Positions 6,013 through 15,514 are shown, counted from the first letter of the stretch. The stretch: 40,723 nucleotides of DNA from HGM04593 sp045634085 (GCA_045634085.1 JAZQZM010000051.1:1-40723); one strand, 5' to 3'. Notes: a model not told the origin generated them from the sequence alone. Translations and numbers: made by a program.

Positions 6013-6489
6013 ATAAGCCTCGTATTCTTTCAACAGTTTTTCCTTACGGGACTTATAGGTTACTAAATAGGCCGTCCAAGGCAGAATATAATCTTTAGCC
6101 TTTCGTAATACTACCAAATAGCCCTCATCTTCGTGGAAGATTAGAACATTTGTTTTGTTACCACGAGTATTCTCCCATACCTTCAAATAAGGATGTTCTG
6201 ATTGGTTTATCATTGGAGTAGGCCATTTGATTCTCTCCATGCGTCTCAAATCGGGTTCTCTTGTAGCTTCATCTTCACCCTCAGATGTCATGTGCCAGAA
6301 GGTAGCCTCCTTGTCTTGCGATAACGGATATTTCTTCAATCCCAACCTCACGCCTCTAAACACAGGGCGTTTAGCTATAAAGTCCTGTTTGAAGCATTCA
6401 TATACCGCCTCAAGGTATTTATGAAAGTCTCCACCAAACTCACTCAATTCAATTAAGTCGGGGAGATTAAAGTATTCGTTATTTCCCAT
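5992..6489 (-). CDS. Unknown protein paired with DUF3800 gene
   Basis: 165 residues from ATG 6489, which lies inside the end of the DUF3800 gene (11-base overlap). Recognisable features are PVFRGVRLGLKKYPL, EATFWHMTSEG, PDLRRMERIKWPTPMI, and a strand-rich C-terminal part (TNVLIFHEDEGYLVVLRK, ILPWTAYLVTYKSRKEKLLKEYEAY). The pattern of a conserved Trp/His-Arg segment followed by 'yLVVL...lpwTAYlV' recalls the BECR nuclease fold (Barnase/EndoU/ColE5/RelE group), but this is a weak impression, not an assignment. The overlap with DUF3800 argues for a functional pair. Its last codons form one arm of the hairpin 5980-6001. Confidence 0.65.
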   Translation of the reverse strand: MGNNEYFNLPDLIELSEFGGDFHKYLEAVYECFKQDFIAKRPVFRGVRLGLKKYPLSQDKEATFWHMTSEGEDEATREPDLRRMERIKWPTPMINQSEHPYLKVWENTRGNKTNVLIFHEDEGYLVVLRKAKDYILPWTAYLVTYKSRKEKLLKEYEAYIKSKER

Positions 6490-7186
6490 ATCCGCTTCTC
6501 CAAACAAAGATGTTAAATTTATTCTCGCGATAGAGAGTGCTGGCCGTCAAATTATAACCGCTTCTTGCCTTAATACGTTCTATCAATCTCAATTTAGCCT
6601 CACTGGTATTTTTACCCCTATGGATATATGACAATGCACCTATCAGCAAATCAGCCAGTGCCACTAGTTCAACTTCTTCAGAACGTACTTGCTGAACCTT
6701 TCGTATTAAGTTTCGGTCAAAGTCATAGTGGTTATTACATAAAACTTCGTGCAGCTTTTCAACCTTACGCTGTCCTCGTGTATCCTTTATATCTATATAA
6801 ATATTGTACCCACAACCTGGCTCAAAAAGCGTTTTAAGCATATTGAAGTACATTTTATAGTAGAAATCATCATGTGTCTGGCTAAACAAATCATGCTTTA
6901 ATTCCTGTTTGTTGGGAATAACTAATACACGAAAATGGAGGTCACTATTATCAAAGAAATAATTGACAACATCCATATAGAAGTCAAGTTGCCCTGGGGA
7001 AACCTTATTCCACTTAATTTCAAAATTCTTGCTTAGGCCATGTTCCTCCTTAATTTCACGTATACGGTGAAATATTTCATCTTTCTTACTTTGAGGGCAC
7101 CATATACCACCAATTGTCATCGCAATTTCACCATCATGCTCCAAATGACAACTTTCATCACAATAAATATTATATAACTGTCCCAT
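6479..7186 (-). CDS. DUF3800 family protein (RNase H-like fold)
   Basis: 235 residues. The N terminus YNIYCDESCHLEHD with GGIWCP is the DUF3800 signature (YxDEsG...), followed by IYIDIKDTRGQ (about 143-153) and the C-terminal VELVALADLLIGALSYIHRGK. The acidic residues Asp10-Glu11, the IDIKD segment and the late ADLL are the positions expected of an RNase H-like metal site. DUF3800 proteins are frequent in mobile elements and defence islands; nuclease activity is predicted for the fold but not shown here. It starts 9 bases after hsdM and overlaps the next gene, so it belongs to the R-M operon. Confidence 0.8.
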   Translation of the reverse strand: MGQLYNIYCDESCHLEHDGEIAMTIGGIWCPQSKKDEIFHRIREIKEEHGLSKNFEIKWNKVSPGQLDFYMDVVNYFFDNSDLHFRVLVIPNKQELKHDLFSQTHDDFYYKMYFNMLKTLFEPGCGYNIYIDIKDTRGQRKVEKLHEVLCNNHYDFDRNLIRKVQQVRSEEVELVALADLLIGALSYIHRGKNTSEAKLRLIERIKARSGYNLTASTLYRENKFNIFVWRSGYGK

Positions 7187-7195
7187 ATCTTAGTT

Positions 7196-8848
7196 TTATA
7201 AATTCGTATTATTAAATTTCAAGCTATCCAATTGTTTCATTATCTCAGCCTCTAAACGGTGGCTTTCCTCAAACTGCAGTGTAAGGGTGTTCTTATATTC
7301 AGTCATTCGTTTGTTGAATTCCTCTTCTGTGATATCAACATAGTCAATTTTGATGTCAAAGTACTGTCCGGCAGAAAGAGAATGCCCCTTCTCCTTTATC
7401 TCATCGTAGGTTACAGCTACGGAGAAATCATCGACAGCCTCTTTGTTCAAGAATGTTGTAACGATACGTTCAATTTCATCATTGCTGAGACGTACTTTTT
7501 TAAGTCCGTTAGCATCCTTGTACTCCTCGCCCAATTTGCTGGCATCAATCAAGATAACCTTTTCAGCAGATGCAGACTTATCAAAGAACAGTACGCTTAC
7601 ATTTGTACCGGTATTTGCAAACACATTGCTTGGCATAGAAATACAGCCATATATCCAATGCTCTTCTACGATTTTTTTCAGGATTTTATTTTCGATGCCG
7701 TTTTTTGATGTGATAAAACCTGTAGGAACAACAATAGCAGCTTTACCTGTATTTTTTAGAGAATTTAGGACATGCTGCAGGAAGCATAAGTATATCTCCA
7801 TTTTGTCTTTGTCCTTTGGCTTTATCTTTGGCACACCTGCCCAAAAGCGAGCCGGCATGGCGGCTATCTTTTCTCGTGTATCTGAGAAGTCCATTTTGAA
7901 AGGAGGATTGCTTACTACGAAATCAAACTGGCGAAGCTGTTGGTTGTCGTCGCTCTTGTGATATGGCGCAACCAATGTGTCGCCCTGAACCGCATGGTCA
8001 AGTGACGAAACAAGGCCATTGAGCAGCAAATTAAGTTTCAGCATCTTGTTCGAACGCTGGGAAATGTCCTGGGCAAAAATGGTACACTTGTCTTCGCCTA
8101 TCTGATGGCTCAAGGCCATGAGCAAAGTTCCTGTTCCTGCTGATGGGTCGTAGCACTCAATGCTGTGCAGATTGGCATTATCGCCAACAAGTAGGCGGGC
8201 CATGATTGTGGCAATGGCATGAGGGGTGTAGTATTCGGCATACTTTCCTCCACCTGCTGTGTTGTAGTCTTTAATAAGGTACTCAAAGATGTTGGAGAAA
8301 AAATCGTAGTTTTCGGCAAACGCTTCCTCGAACGAGAAATTAGCAAGCTTATCAACTAGCGCACGCGCAAATGGAGCGCGCTGGGCACTATCTGTAACAA
8401 ACTGTGTCAGTGGCTCGAACAAAGGTATTTTTGTGTTTGCTGTAGTTTGTGTAGAGAATATATCGGCATTCTGCTCTGCGATATCCGTCATTGTTGAATC
8501 GAATATCGTATCAAAGTCACCCTTGCCTTGCTGGTTCCAAAGATTGGAAATCAAGTGATATGGTTCAAGCATTGGCACATCAGGGGAAATCGCACTTTGC
8601 AAAAGCATACGATCTGTATCTGAAAGTTCTGCATAAGCTGTTTCCCACTTCTCTGCATTGCGGACTTTCTGGGCAATATCGCTTTTGGCGTTCTTTACTT
8701 CGTATCCAAACTTGTCATTAAGGAACTTATACAAGAACACCTGTGTGATAATCTTATATTCGTTGCCGTCATTTCCCATGCCATAAGTCTTGCATGTGGC
8801 CTTAAGGGCATCGATGAGCTCGATGGTTTTATCTTTAATTGTAGACAT
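7196..8848 (-). CDS. hsdM: Type I restriction-modification methyltransferase subunit HsdM
   Basis: 550 residues, the usual length. It transfers a methyl group from S-adenosylmethionine to adenine in the target set by HsdS and is also needed for restriction. Visible parts are the N-terminal helical domain (about 5-135), YTP (about 207), motif I DPSAGTGTLL (234-243), motif IV NPPF (314-317) and the C-terminal helical tail. NPPF marks an N6-adenine methyltransferase. It lies 6 bases after hsdR and is co-transcribed with it. Five accessory genes separate it from the operon hsdS, an unusual spacing. Confidence 0.97.
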   Translation of the reverse strand: MSTIKDKTIELIDALKATCKTYGMGNDGNEYKIITQVFLYKFLNDKFGYEVKNAKSDIAQKVRNAEKWETAYAELSDTDRMLLQSAISPDVPMLEPYHLISNLWNQQGKGDFDTIFDSTMTDIAEQNADIFSTQTTANTKIPLFEPLTQFVTDSAQRAPFARALVDKLANFSFEEAFAENYDFFSNIFEYLIKDYNTAGGGKYAEYYTPHAIATIMARLLVGDNANLHSIECYDPSAGTGTLLMALSHQIGEDKCTIFAQDISQRSNKMLKLNLLLNGLVSSLDHAVQGDTLVAPYHKSDDNQQLRQFDFVVSNPPFKMDFSDTREKIAAMPARFWAGVPKIKPKDKDKMEIYLCFLQHVLNSLKNTGKAAIVVPTGFITSKNGIENKILKKIVEEHWIYGCISMPSNVFANTGTNVSVLFFDKSASAEKVILIDASKLGEEYKDANGLKKVRLSNDEIERIVTTFLNKEAVDDFSVAVTYDEIKEKGHSLSAGQYFDIKIDYVDITEEEFNKRMTEYKNTLTLQFEESHRLEAEIMKQLDSLKFNNTNL

Positions 8849-8854
8849 ATTCTT

Positions 8855-11800
8855 TTATGCTGTTGCGTATGTTGCGTTATACTGGTTGATGTATTGTTGT
8901 GATATTCTTGACTGAATGAATTTATAATCCTCCATGTCAGGCTTTATTTGAGGGAACTGGTACAGGCAGCCGGCAATAAGGCTCATGACTGTGCGGCTGA
9001 AGTATGCGTCCCGTTTTAGTATGTCGTTTCTGTCGTAGACCTTTGAGTCGATGTCTTCCTTTATGATATTAAGGATTACCATGATTTCATCATCGAGGAA
9101 TGAAAACATAGGCTGTCTGCCCTGCTCTTTTCTCTCTTGGTTAACTTCACGAATGCGTTTATGAACACGCGCAAATTTCGCATCGCCTTTATACTTTTTC
9201 ACCAAAGCATTATTGCGTTTCTGTAAATCCTGCAAACGTTGAATTATCTCATCGAGAGCTTGGGTTTCTTCGTTAAACTTGGCAATGGTGTCTACCACAA
9301 AACCATGTTCCTTGAAGCGTTCCATGAAAGCCTCGCGCAACGAAATGAACTCTGGGTCGTCTTGGTCAAAGTTCTGGGTAAAGGAGGTTATTGTGCGCTG
9401 CCATTTTTCCTTTAGTTCTACCCCTCCGGCTATGAGCTTCATTTCCTCTGAGCCAATTTTTGAGAAGTTGAACTCAATATCCATCATGGCTTCGTTGATG
9501 AGAGTTTTAGTCTCTTCTCCCAATCCAAAGGCCTCTTTCTGATTAATGATGTCAATGCGATGCTGCACTTCGGAAAGAAGCTCGGGGAGTTTGGAGATTT
9601 CCAGCTTGGCAAACATCTCTTTCATGTCGTCGTCGCCAAATGTGCGGACAATATTTGCCATATTCTTAGCAGCAGTCAGCGCATGCTTCAAGTCGATCAG
9701 TACAGACTTGTCCTCTTCAGTTGATATTTCAGACGAGAACTCTTCCGCATTATTATATGAGTAGTCAAATAGAGTCTGACGAATTTGTTTCATTTGCTCA
9801 ATGATTTCTTCCTTGTCTTCAATCACTTGGGTAAATGTGTCGGTTGAGTTTCCTTCTCCGGTTTCGTCAACATCATTGAATCTGTTCAACTCTTGCAGAT
9901 ATGCCTCGTTGGTTTCTTGGAAATTGCGCTTGATGTCGGCAAAGTCGATAAGGAATCCGTATCGCATATCTTTGTACGGGCGATTCACGCGAGTGATGGC
10001 TTGAAGCAGGTTGTGGTCTTTTAGCTTTCGACCGAAGTACAAACGCTTCAAACGAGGTGCGTCAAATCCTGTCAGCAGCATGTTGAATACAATCAGGATG
10101 TCAATAGTCATGTTTTTCTTGAAATCCTTTACAATCTGCTTGCGTGTTTCCTTGTCGTCTGTGTCGTGCAGGATAATGCCTGCCTTTAGTGGACGGTATT
10201 TGCTTTTGTAGTCTACAATAGGCTCGCCTATCACCATTGTGCCGTCTGGCAGCTTAAACATCTGAGGCTTCGGCTGGTGCTTTTCCCATTCTTCCTGGAA
10301 TATTTCATACAGTCTGCGAGCCTGCTCACTGGTTTCGCAAATGACCATTCCGCCTAATGTTTCATCGCCTTGGATTTTACGGAACTCTCTAAGATCGGAG
10401 CTAATGTAGTGGGCTAATTCGTTGACATAGTTGGGATGTTCGATGATTTCCGACTTCCTAATGTCTTTCTTCTGTACTAATGCGTCGAGTTTATCGTAGA
10501 CATCAGACAGCTTTTCCTTATACGAGGTTTCAATGTCCTCTCGAATGATTTTAAGCGTATATCCGTCGGCGATGGACTTATCGTAGTAGTAGGTGTGGAG
10601 GTAGTCTCCAAACACCTTGCAAGAGGCGCGTTCTTCTTTAAGCAGAGGAGTGCCCGTAAGTGCGATTTTGATAGCGTTGGTGTCTGCTTCAAACAAGTTT
10701 GCAAGGAAACAGCCTCCAGGCTTGTAGCCGCGATGCGCCTCGTCCATGATGAATATTCTTTGCAGGTTGGTTGCATAGTCATTTATGCGCACCTTTTCCT
10801 TGTCCTCTGCAAAGCGCTGGATGTTTATCACGGTAATCTCTGCTTGCCCGCTTGTTCCTTGTTGTGCTTGGTTGTTTCGGAACTGCTCCATGAGCTCTGC
10901 CCTGGAATTGGCTGTGGACACAACAAGGCCGCGAGCTTCAAACTCTTGTGTTGCCTGTTCCAAAAGGTCCAGGCGGTCGACAATGAAATAGAATTTTGCG
11001 ACTTTGTTCTGTTTTGCAAAATAGTCATTGAGCATATAGGTCAGGTGGTAGGACAATGCGGTCTTTCCGCTGCCCTGCGTATGCCACACGACGCCAGATG
11101 TTATTCCTTCAGACAATTTCTGCCGAATTGCCAATGATGCGAACAACTGCTGATAACGCATGATATGTTTTTGGTCGGTAGATTCTATCTTGCCATCTAC
11201 CTCTCGTTCCATCTTGACATATGCAATACCATATTTCAAGATGTATAAGAAGCGTTTAGGTGAACACATTGAAGTCAATATTCTATTCGTTGGAGTATTG
11301 AAATCAAGGTTTGTCTGATATTCTGGGCTTGTGTGAATAACCTGACAGTTATAATCACTCAATATTTTCTTTTCCTCGGCAGGGTTAATATCCTTATATA
11401 CATAATCTCGATGGAATGGAGCAATCTTTTGTTGGCTGATATTATCCTCTCTGAAACAATTGAATGGGGCGGACGAACGTGCACCAGTACAATAGAATGC
11501 ACCCTGAATAGGAACAATACCACCTAATGCATCATATTCCATATTGTTGGAGAATATCATCAACTGCGTAATGTTGATAAATCTTCGGAACTTTTTATTG
11601 GGGAAACGTTCACGATTCATTCGTGAACTTTCCGCAACCATACCGCCATGATTATTAGGTTTCTTTACCTCCACAAAACAAAGAGGTAGACCATTCACGA
11701 ATAAAGTTATATCAGGGCGAAATTCATCTTGCCCATTCTTGCAAGTGAATTCAGCAGTGAAGTGGAAGACATTGTTTTTGATATTCTCAAAGTCAATCAA

Positions 11801-12085
11801 CTTTACAGGAGAAACCGATTTGAGACGATTATAAAAGCCTCGTCCCAAATCATCGTCGTTCAGTTCCTTCTTAATATCCTTGAACACTTGCAGATATTCG
11901 CCCTCGTGGCCAGGATTTAATTTCTTAAACTGCTCCTCAAAAACTTGCAAAAGGATATTAGTGTCACCATCATAGACAGTACCATTCATATCTTCACTGA
12001 GCTTCCCAAAATATGAATATCCAATCCTAGTCAGATGAACCATTGCTGGCATCTGCACTCGTGTAGCTTCACTGAATGCTTTCAT
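8855..12085 (-). CDS. hsdR: Type I restriction endonuclease subunit HsdR
   Basis: 1076 residues. It is the DNA translocase and nuclease of the type I complex. The N-terminal PD-(D/E)xK nuclease shows RPDITLFVNG (Asp125) and FVEVKKP (Glu139, Lys141). The superfamily 2 motor follows: Walker A HTQGSGKT (335-342), DEAH box (448-451), TGTPLL, and the motif VI region LLQAITRVNRP. The C-terminal helical region links to HsdM. All key residues are present, so restriction activity is expected. The gene starts 3 bases after the NACHT-TOPRIM gene. By eye the first third (about 11,100-12,085) is more AT-rich than the rest, which may reflect mosaic origin. Confidence 0.97.
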   Translation of the reverse strand: MKAFSEATRVQMPAMVHLTRIGYSYFGKLSEDMNGTVYDGDTNILLQVFEEQFKKLNPGHEGEYLQVFKDIKKELNDDDLGRGFYNRLKSVSPVKLIDFENIKNNVFHFTAEFTCKNGQDEFRPDITLFVNGLPLCFVEVKKPNNHGGMVAESSRMNRERFPNKKFRRFINITQLMIFSNNMEYDALGGIVPIQGAFYCTGARSSAPFNCFREDNISQQKIAPFHRDYVYKDINPAEEKKILSDYNCQVIHTSPEYQTNLDFNTPTNRILTSMCSPKRFLYILKYGIAYVKMEREVDGKIESTDQKHIMRYQQLFASLAIRQKLSEGITSGVVWHTQGSGKTALSYHLTYMLNDYFAKQNKVAKFYFIVDRLDLLEQATQEFEARGLVVSTANSRAELMEQFRNNQAQQGTSGQAEITVINIQRFAEDKEKVRINDYATNLQRIFIMDEAHRGYKPGGCFLANLFEADTNAIKIALTGTPLLKEERASCKVFGDYLHTYYYDKSIADGYTLKIIREDIETSYKEKLSDVYDKLDALVQKKDIRKSEIIEHPNYVNELAHYISSDLREFRKIQGDETLGGMVICETSEQARRLYEIFQEEWEKHQPKPQMFKLPDGTMVIGEPIVDYKSKYRPLKAGIILHDTDDKETRKQIVKDFKKNMTIDILIVFNMLLTGFDAPRLKRLYFGRKLKDHNLLQAITRVNRPYKDMRYGFLIDFADIKRNFQETNEAYLQELNRFNDVDETGEGNSTDTFTQVIEDKEEIIEQMKQIRQTLFDYSYNNAEEFSSEISTEEDKSVLIDLKHALTAAKNMANIVRTFGDDDMKEMFAKLEISKLPELLSEVQHRIDIINQKEAFGLGEETKTLINEAMMDIEFNFSKIGSEEMKLIAGGVELKEKWQRTITSFTQNFDQDDPEFISLREAFMERFKEHGFVVDTIAKFNEETQALDEIIQRLQDLQKRNNALVKKYKGDAKFARVHKRIREVNQERKEQGRQPMFSFLDDEIMVILNIIKEDIDSKVYDRNDILKRDAYFSRTVMSLIAGCLYQFPQIKPDMEDYKFIQSRISQQYINQYNATYATA

Positions 12086-12088
12086 AGG

Positions 12089-14992
12089 CTAAATTATATA
12101 ATTTATATCCACCTTTGAGATTTTGTCTATAATCCTAAATAAATCCGTAAAAAACAAGAAACTTTTAGGATTTAAGTCTTTGCATACAGTATTTGCAAAA
12201 GATGTTTTGCTACTTGAGCGTATTTCAAAGACATCTGGAATTGCAGTACTTTTTAGCATTCCATTTGTTTTTAGATATTCGTGCCCAAAATAATGTTCAA
12301 TCTCAAACATGTTAAAATCTTGTTTATCTTGCAAATAATTACTCATTTCGCCTGGAACAGGAAGTGTTAATGCATATACCTCAGCATGCTCATGCTTCTT
12401 AATAGAATCCTTTTCTATTTCGTGGTAAATTTTATTGTTCAAGCCTCGGTACTCTCTTAAACCAGCTCCATCATGATCATATATACCTATTATGGTACTA
12501 TATTCAGAACTATACCCATAAGCAGCATCCAATTCTTTTGAAACAATTGTAGATGAACCATCCCTACCGTTCTGAGTTGCTACGGTAATCTTCCAATATG
12601 GCATACAGCCGCCAGTTAAAACCATGAACGCATGTTCTAAGATTTGTGCATCTGTTTTGCCTTCTACGAATATTTTTACCTTCCGATCTACAGTTACTGT
12701 ATCCAATATAGAAAATCTGTTCTTTGATGTTGGATTATCTATTAAGGCCTTTAATGGAATAGACAATGAACTATATTTCTTTTTTAAATCTTCACGTAGC
12801 TCTTTATACCCTGCTTTACCCATTAAATCAAGTGTAAATTGAGCAATTATATTCAGAGAAGGATCTTTTAATATTTCAGAATGCAATACAATCTCTTCTA
12901 ATGCACTAGAGTCATTGATTCGTTTAGAATCAAGTGTAAATGCGAGCTCTAATAACTTATATCCAATGATAGGGATAACGCTTTTATCTGTCGTTTCTGA
13001 TGCGATAACACGATCTAATTCTTTTTTAAGTGTTTGATATGAAAGTTGTAAAGGAGCTTTTAGTGTTATTGAATTAAACATTTCATAAAAATGAATAAAA
13101 TTCATTAGATGTAATATCGGCATTCGATAATTCCTGAACAGTACACTATCATCTGAAGACATTTTCTTTAAAACATTATCAGACTCTAAAACTAAATTTA
13201 AAGCTGTTAGAACAAGATCTCTTCTAATTTTATTATCGGTTTGATAGAGGGCTTGTAATAAATAACCGCATCCTTGAATACCTGATATATATTCATTCCA
13301 TCGTTTACTATTTGCTAATTTTTCATTTATTTTTTCTGCAAATTCTGGCATGTCTTTTGTCTTTCCAGCATAAAAAACTGCAACATTCTGCCATTGAATA
13401 TCAAAAAAACTATCTATAAGAACTGTTTCTTTTTCTCGTCTAAACTTGAATATTTCAATTGCCGCATAATATTCCATATAAGAGTCATGAGTAAAAGCAA
13501 CCCACTTATCATCTTTGATGTATAATATACCTGTATTATGAATTAGATACATTAGTACATCTTTTAAATGAGCATCTTTTACAGGTAATGTCTTTCCTTC
13601 GTAATATTCAGCAAAATACAATATAAATTCATCTATGGAAAGTGGCTGGTGATTTTTACTTTCCATAAGCAAAAGTGCATATAAAGACAATATACGTTCT
13701 TTGAAAGAAATATCTATAAATTCAACTTTGCTAGAAACAACAGCTTTTCCAATAATCAGATCATTAAAATTGTCATAAATATCTGTAATTGTTGCAGGAA
13801 TTTCAAAATCACTTTCATCATATAGAATAGAAATAAGCGATAAAGTGAGCGGGGTTATAGGGAGTCGCTCTATGATTTTGTTCTCCCTTAACGCATCTAG
13901 CAAATTATTTGTTTTAAACTCATCTCCAGAGAAGAATGCACTTACAAATCTTTTGATTTGTTCGTAATTAAACTTACTAATTTCATAAGATTTATTCTTT
14001 TTGCTAGCACAATTCTTTTCAATATGTTCAGGTTCTCTGGTTCCAATAAAATATTTAACCCCTTTTGATTCATAAAGATTTCCTAATTGGTTCAAAATAT
14101 TATTTTGGTCTTTCGCCTCAAATTCATCAATACTATCTATAAGTAAGCATATCTTGTAATCTGCAGCCAGATCTGCAAGACCCTTAGACTGGAAAAAGAT
14201 TTGAGTTTTATTTTTTACAACATCTTTTATCGTAAAATTATTTTTCAGTAAGTCAAAGGCTGTTATATATATTGGTAGGTACTTAATTGCAACATTACCT
14301 TCGTTTTGTTCTATCATCATAGAGCCTAAACGTTTGAGCAAAGACGACTTGCCTGTACCTGAATCGCCTGATAGTATAATCGGTTTCTCTTCTGCTATCA
14401 GTGTACTTAAATCAGCTCGTTTTCTAGTGATTGTATGCGTCTTAACATCTTCTTCATATGAAAAAAGTTGAGGATTTATATATATATCAAGCAACTTCTG
14501 ACATTTTTCACTAGGCAATTTCAAACGTCTCAATTGATTCTCTTGTTTAACATTTTCCAAGAAATCGTTTTCGTATTTTAGAAGTGAGATGTCATCATGC
14601 TTCCATAGCTCTGGGTAATCTTTATCTATTAATTTTATCAATCTATCACGTCCAATATAATTAACTCTAAAATGTGAAATCCTAGAGTCAATTTCACTTT
14701 GAAAGCCGTTAGATATGTGGTTTTTAGATACAATAGTTACATTATTCGCTGAATACTTAGATTGCTCTTGTAAAATCATTTCGCATATTTTATCTATATC
14801 TACATCTCCACTTAGCTGAAATGGGAAAACCATGAATATATTAGTTATTGGGCTCATTGGATTATCCAAATAAGCTTCTAAAACATTATCATGATCTTTG
14901 ATATTAATAAAACCTTCTTCTGAAATAATAGTAATCAAAACGGTCTTTAGTTGTCCTATAGACAATTCTTCTACTTTTTTAATCTTATTCAT
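12089..14992 (-). CDS. NACHT-type NTPase with C-terminal TOPRIM domain, putative defence protein
   Basis: 967 residues from ATG 14992; a TTG 21 bases upstream is less likely. Three parts are visible. The N-terminal 150 residues include VTIVSKNHIS...INYIGRDRLIKLI-like text, resembling the end of the Mrr-like domain often placed before STAND ATPases, without evident nuclease residues. A NACHT module has Walker A GDSGTGKSS (about 209-217), Walker B ICLLIDSIDEFE (about 282-292) with the NACHT-typical small residue then D/E pattern, and a sensor FIGTREPE; a helical sensor region follows. The C terminus (about 770-905) looks like TOPRIM: KIFVEGKTD, GIYDHDGAG and FEIEHYF supply the Glu and Asp-x-Asp metal ligands. 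I infer a STAND-type immune receptor with a nuclease-like effector. It is coupled to the XRE gene and hsdR. Confidence 0.72.
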   Translation of the reverse strand: MNKIKKVEELSIGQLKTVLITIISEEGFINIKDHDNVLEAYLDNPMSPITNIFMVFPFQLSGDVDIDKICEMILQEQSKYSANNVTIVSKNHISNGFQSEIDSRISHFRVNYIGRDRLIKLIDKDYPELWKHDDISLLKYENDFLENVKQENQLRRLKLPSEKCQKLLDIYINPQLFSYEEDVKTHTITRKRADLSTLIAEEKPIILSGDSGTGKSSLLKRLGSMMIEQNEGNVAIKYLPIYITAFDLLKNNFTIKDVVKNKTQIFFQSKGLADLAADYKICLLIDSIDEFEAKDQNNILNQLGNLYESKGVKYFIGTREPEHIEKNCASKKNKSYEISKFNYEQIKRFVSAFFSGDEFKTNNLLDALRENKIIERLPITPLTLSLISILYDESDFEIPATITDIYDNFNDLIIGKAVVSSKVEFIDISFKERILSLYALLLMESKNHQPLSIDEFILYFAEYYEGKTLPVKDAHLKDVLMYLIHNTGILYIKDDKWVAFTHDSYMEYYAAIEIFKFRREKETVLIDSFFDIQWQNVAVFYAGKTKDMPEFAEKINEKLANSKRWNEYISGIQGCGYLLQALYQTDNKIRRDLVLTALNLVLESDNVLKKMSSDDSVLFRNYRMPILHLMNFIHFYEMFNSITLKAPLQLSYQTLKKELDRVIASETTDKSVIPIIGYKLLELAFTLDSKRINDSSALEEIVLHSEILKDPSLNIIAQFTLDLMGKAGYKELREDLKKKYSSLSIPLKALIDNPTSKNRFSILDTVTVDRKVKIFVEGKTDAQILEHAFMVLTGGCMPYWKITVATQNGRDGSSTIVSKELDAAYGYSSEYSTIIGIYDHDGAGLREYRGLNNKIYHEIEKDSIKKHEHAEVYALTLPVPGEMSNYLQDKQDFNMFEIEHYFGHEYLKTNGMLKSTAIPDVFEIRSSSKTSFANTVCKDLNPKSFLFFTDLFRIIDKISKVDINYII

Positions 14993-15015
14993 AGTCAATG
15001 ACTTTATAAACAAAT

Positions 15016-15234
15016 CTATCTATTAAACAACGTTTTATACTCTCTAACAATCAACTCTTTTATATCAACCCCAAGTAAATCTGAGATTTTAAGCAAGCTA
15101 TTGAGGTCGGGTTGCGATGAGTTGGTGCACCATTTTGAAACGGTTGATGGGTTTACACCCAACTGCTCGGCCAACCATTTATTGGTACGTTTTTTCTCAA
15201 CTAAAACTACTTTTATGCGGTTTATATCTTCCAT
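15016..15234 (-). CDS. XRE-family helix-turn-helix regulator
   Basis: 72 residues from ATG 15234. An in-frame extension to 15357 exists, but ATG 15234 lies 18 bases after a good -7 box and gives the usual length for a single-domain Cro/C1-type regulator. The HTH is visible in TNKWLAEQLGVNPSTVSKWCTNSSQPDLNSLLKISDLLGVDIKELI. It is the first gene of the R-M operon; the next gene begins about 21 bases after its stop. It resembles controller proteins of R-M systems in size and position, so control of its own promoter is likely. The inverted repeat 15410-15459 is one possible target. Confidence 0.88.
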   Translation of the reverse strand: MEDINRIKVVLVEKKRTNKWLAEQLGVNPSTVSKWCTNSSQPDLNSLLKISDLLGVDIKELIVREYKTLFNR

Positions 15235-15252
15235 AACTTTGTTCGTTTGTAA

Positions 15253-15260
15253 CAAAATTA
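15253..15260 (-). promoter_or_regulatory. -7 box of the defence operon promoter
   Basis: TAATTTTG on the minus strand fits TAnnTTTG, 18 bases upstream of the XRE start codon. The nearest TTG lies 23 bases upstream, slightly too far, so the -33 element is imperfect; this would suit a regulated promoter. Confidence 0.5.
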
Positions 15261-15409
15261 GTGATTTTATTTCACTTTCATCACAATAATGGAAATTTAT
15301 TTTGAAAATATCTTTAGAACAAAATATCATCTGTTCAACACGCAGCGATATAATCACATCATCAGAAACAAAGACATAAGCCTAACAAGCAACAAATAAT
15401 TTTGCTCAA

Positions 15410-15459
15410 CCTATCATATAATACGCAAAAACCTTGCATTTTCTATATTTTATGATAGG
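15410..15459. repeat. Imperfect inverted repeat between XRE gene and core genome
   Basis: CCTATCATATAATA (15410-15423) and TATTTTATGATAGG (15446-15459) match inverted at 13 of 14 positions, with a 22-base spacer. It may be an operator for the XRE regulator or mark the island boundary. Confidence 0.45.
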
Positions 15460-15514
15460 TTATGCAGAAACAAATCCATAAACCCGGACTAAGCTATAAC
15501 CATATTTTGCACGC

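Noticed and set aside
10595..11137. 180-codon plus-strand open frame inside hsdR
   Set aside because: It lies wholly opposite a conserved helicase region of hsdR, has no family features and no promoter; it is an antisense shadow.
15235..15357. 41-residue N-terminal extension of the XRE regulator
   Set aside because: It would include the -7 box and does not look like part of a Cro/C1-type protein.
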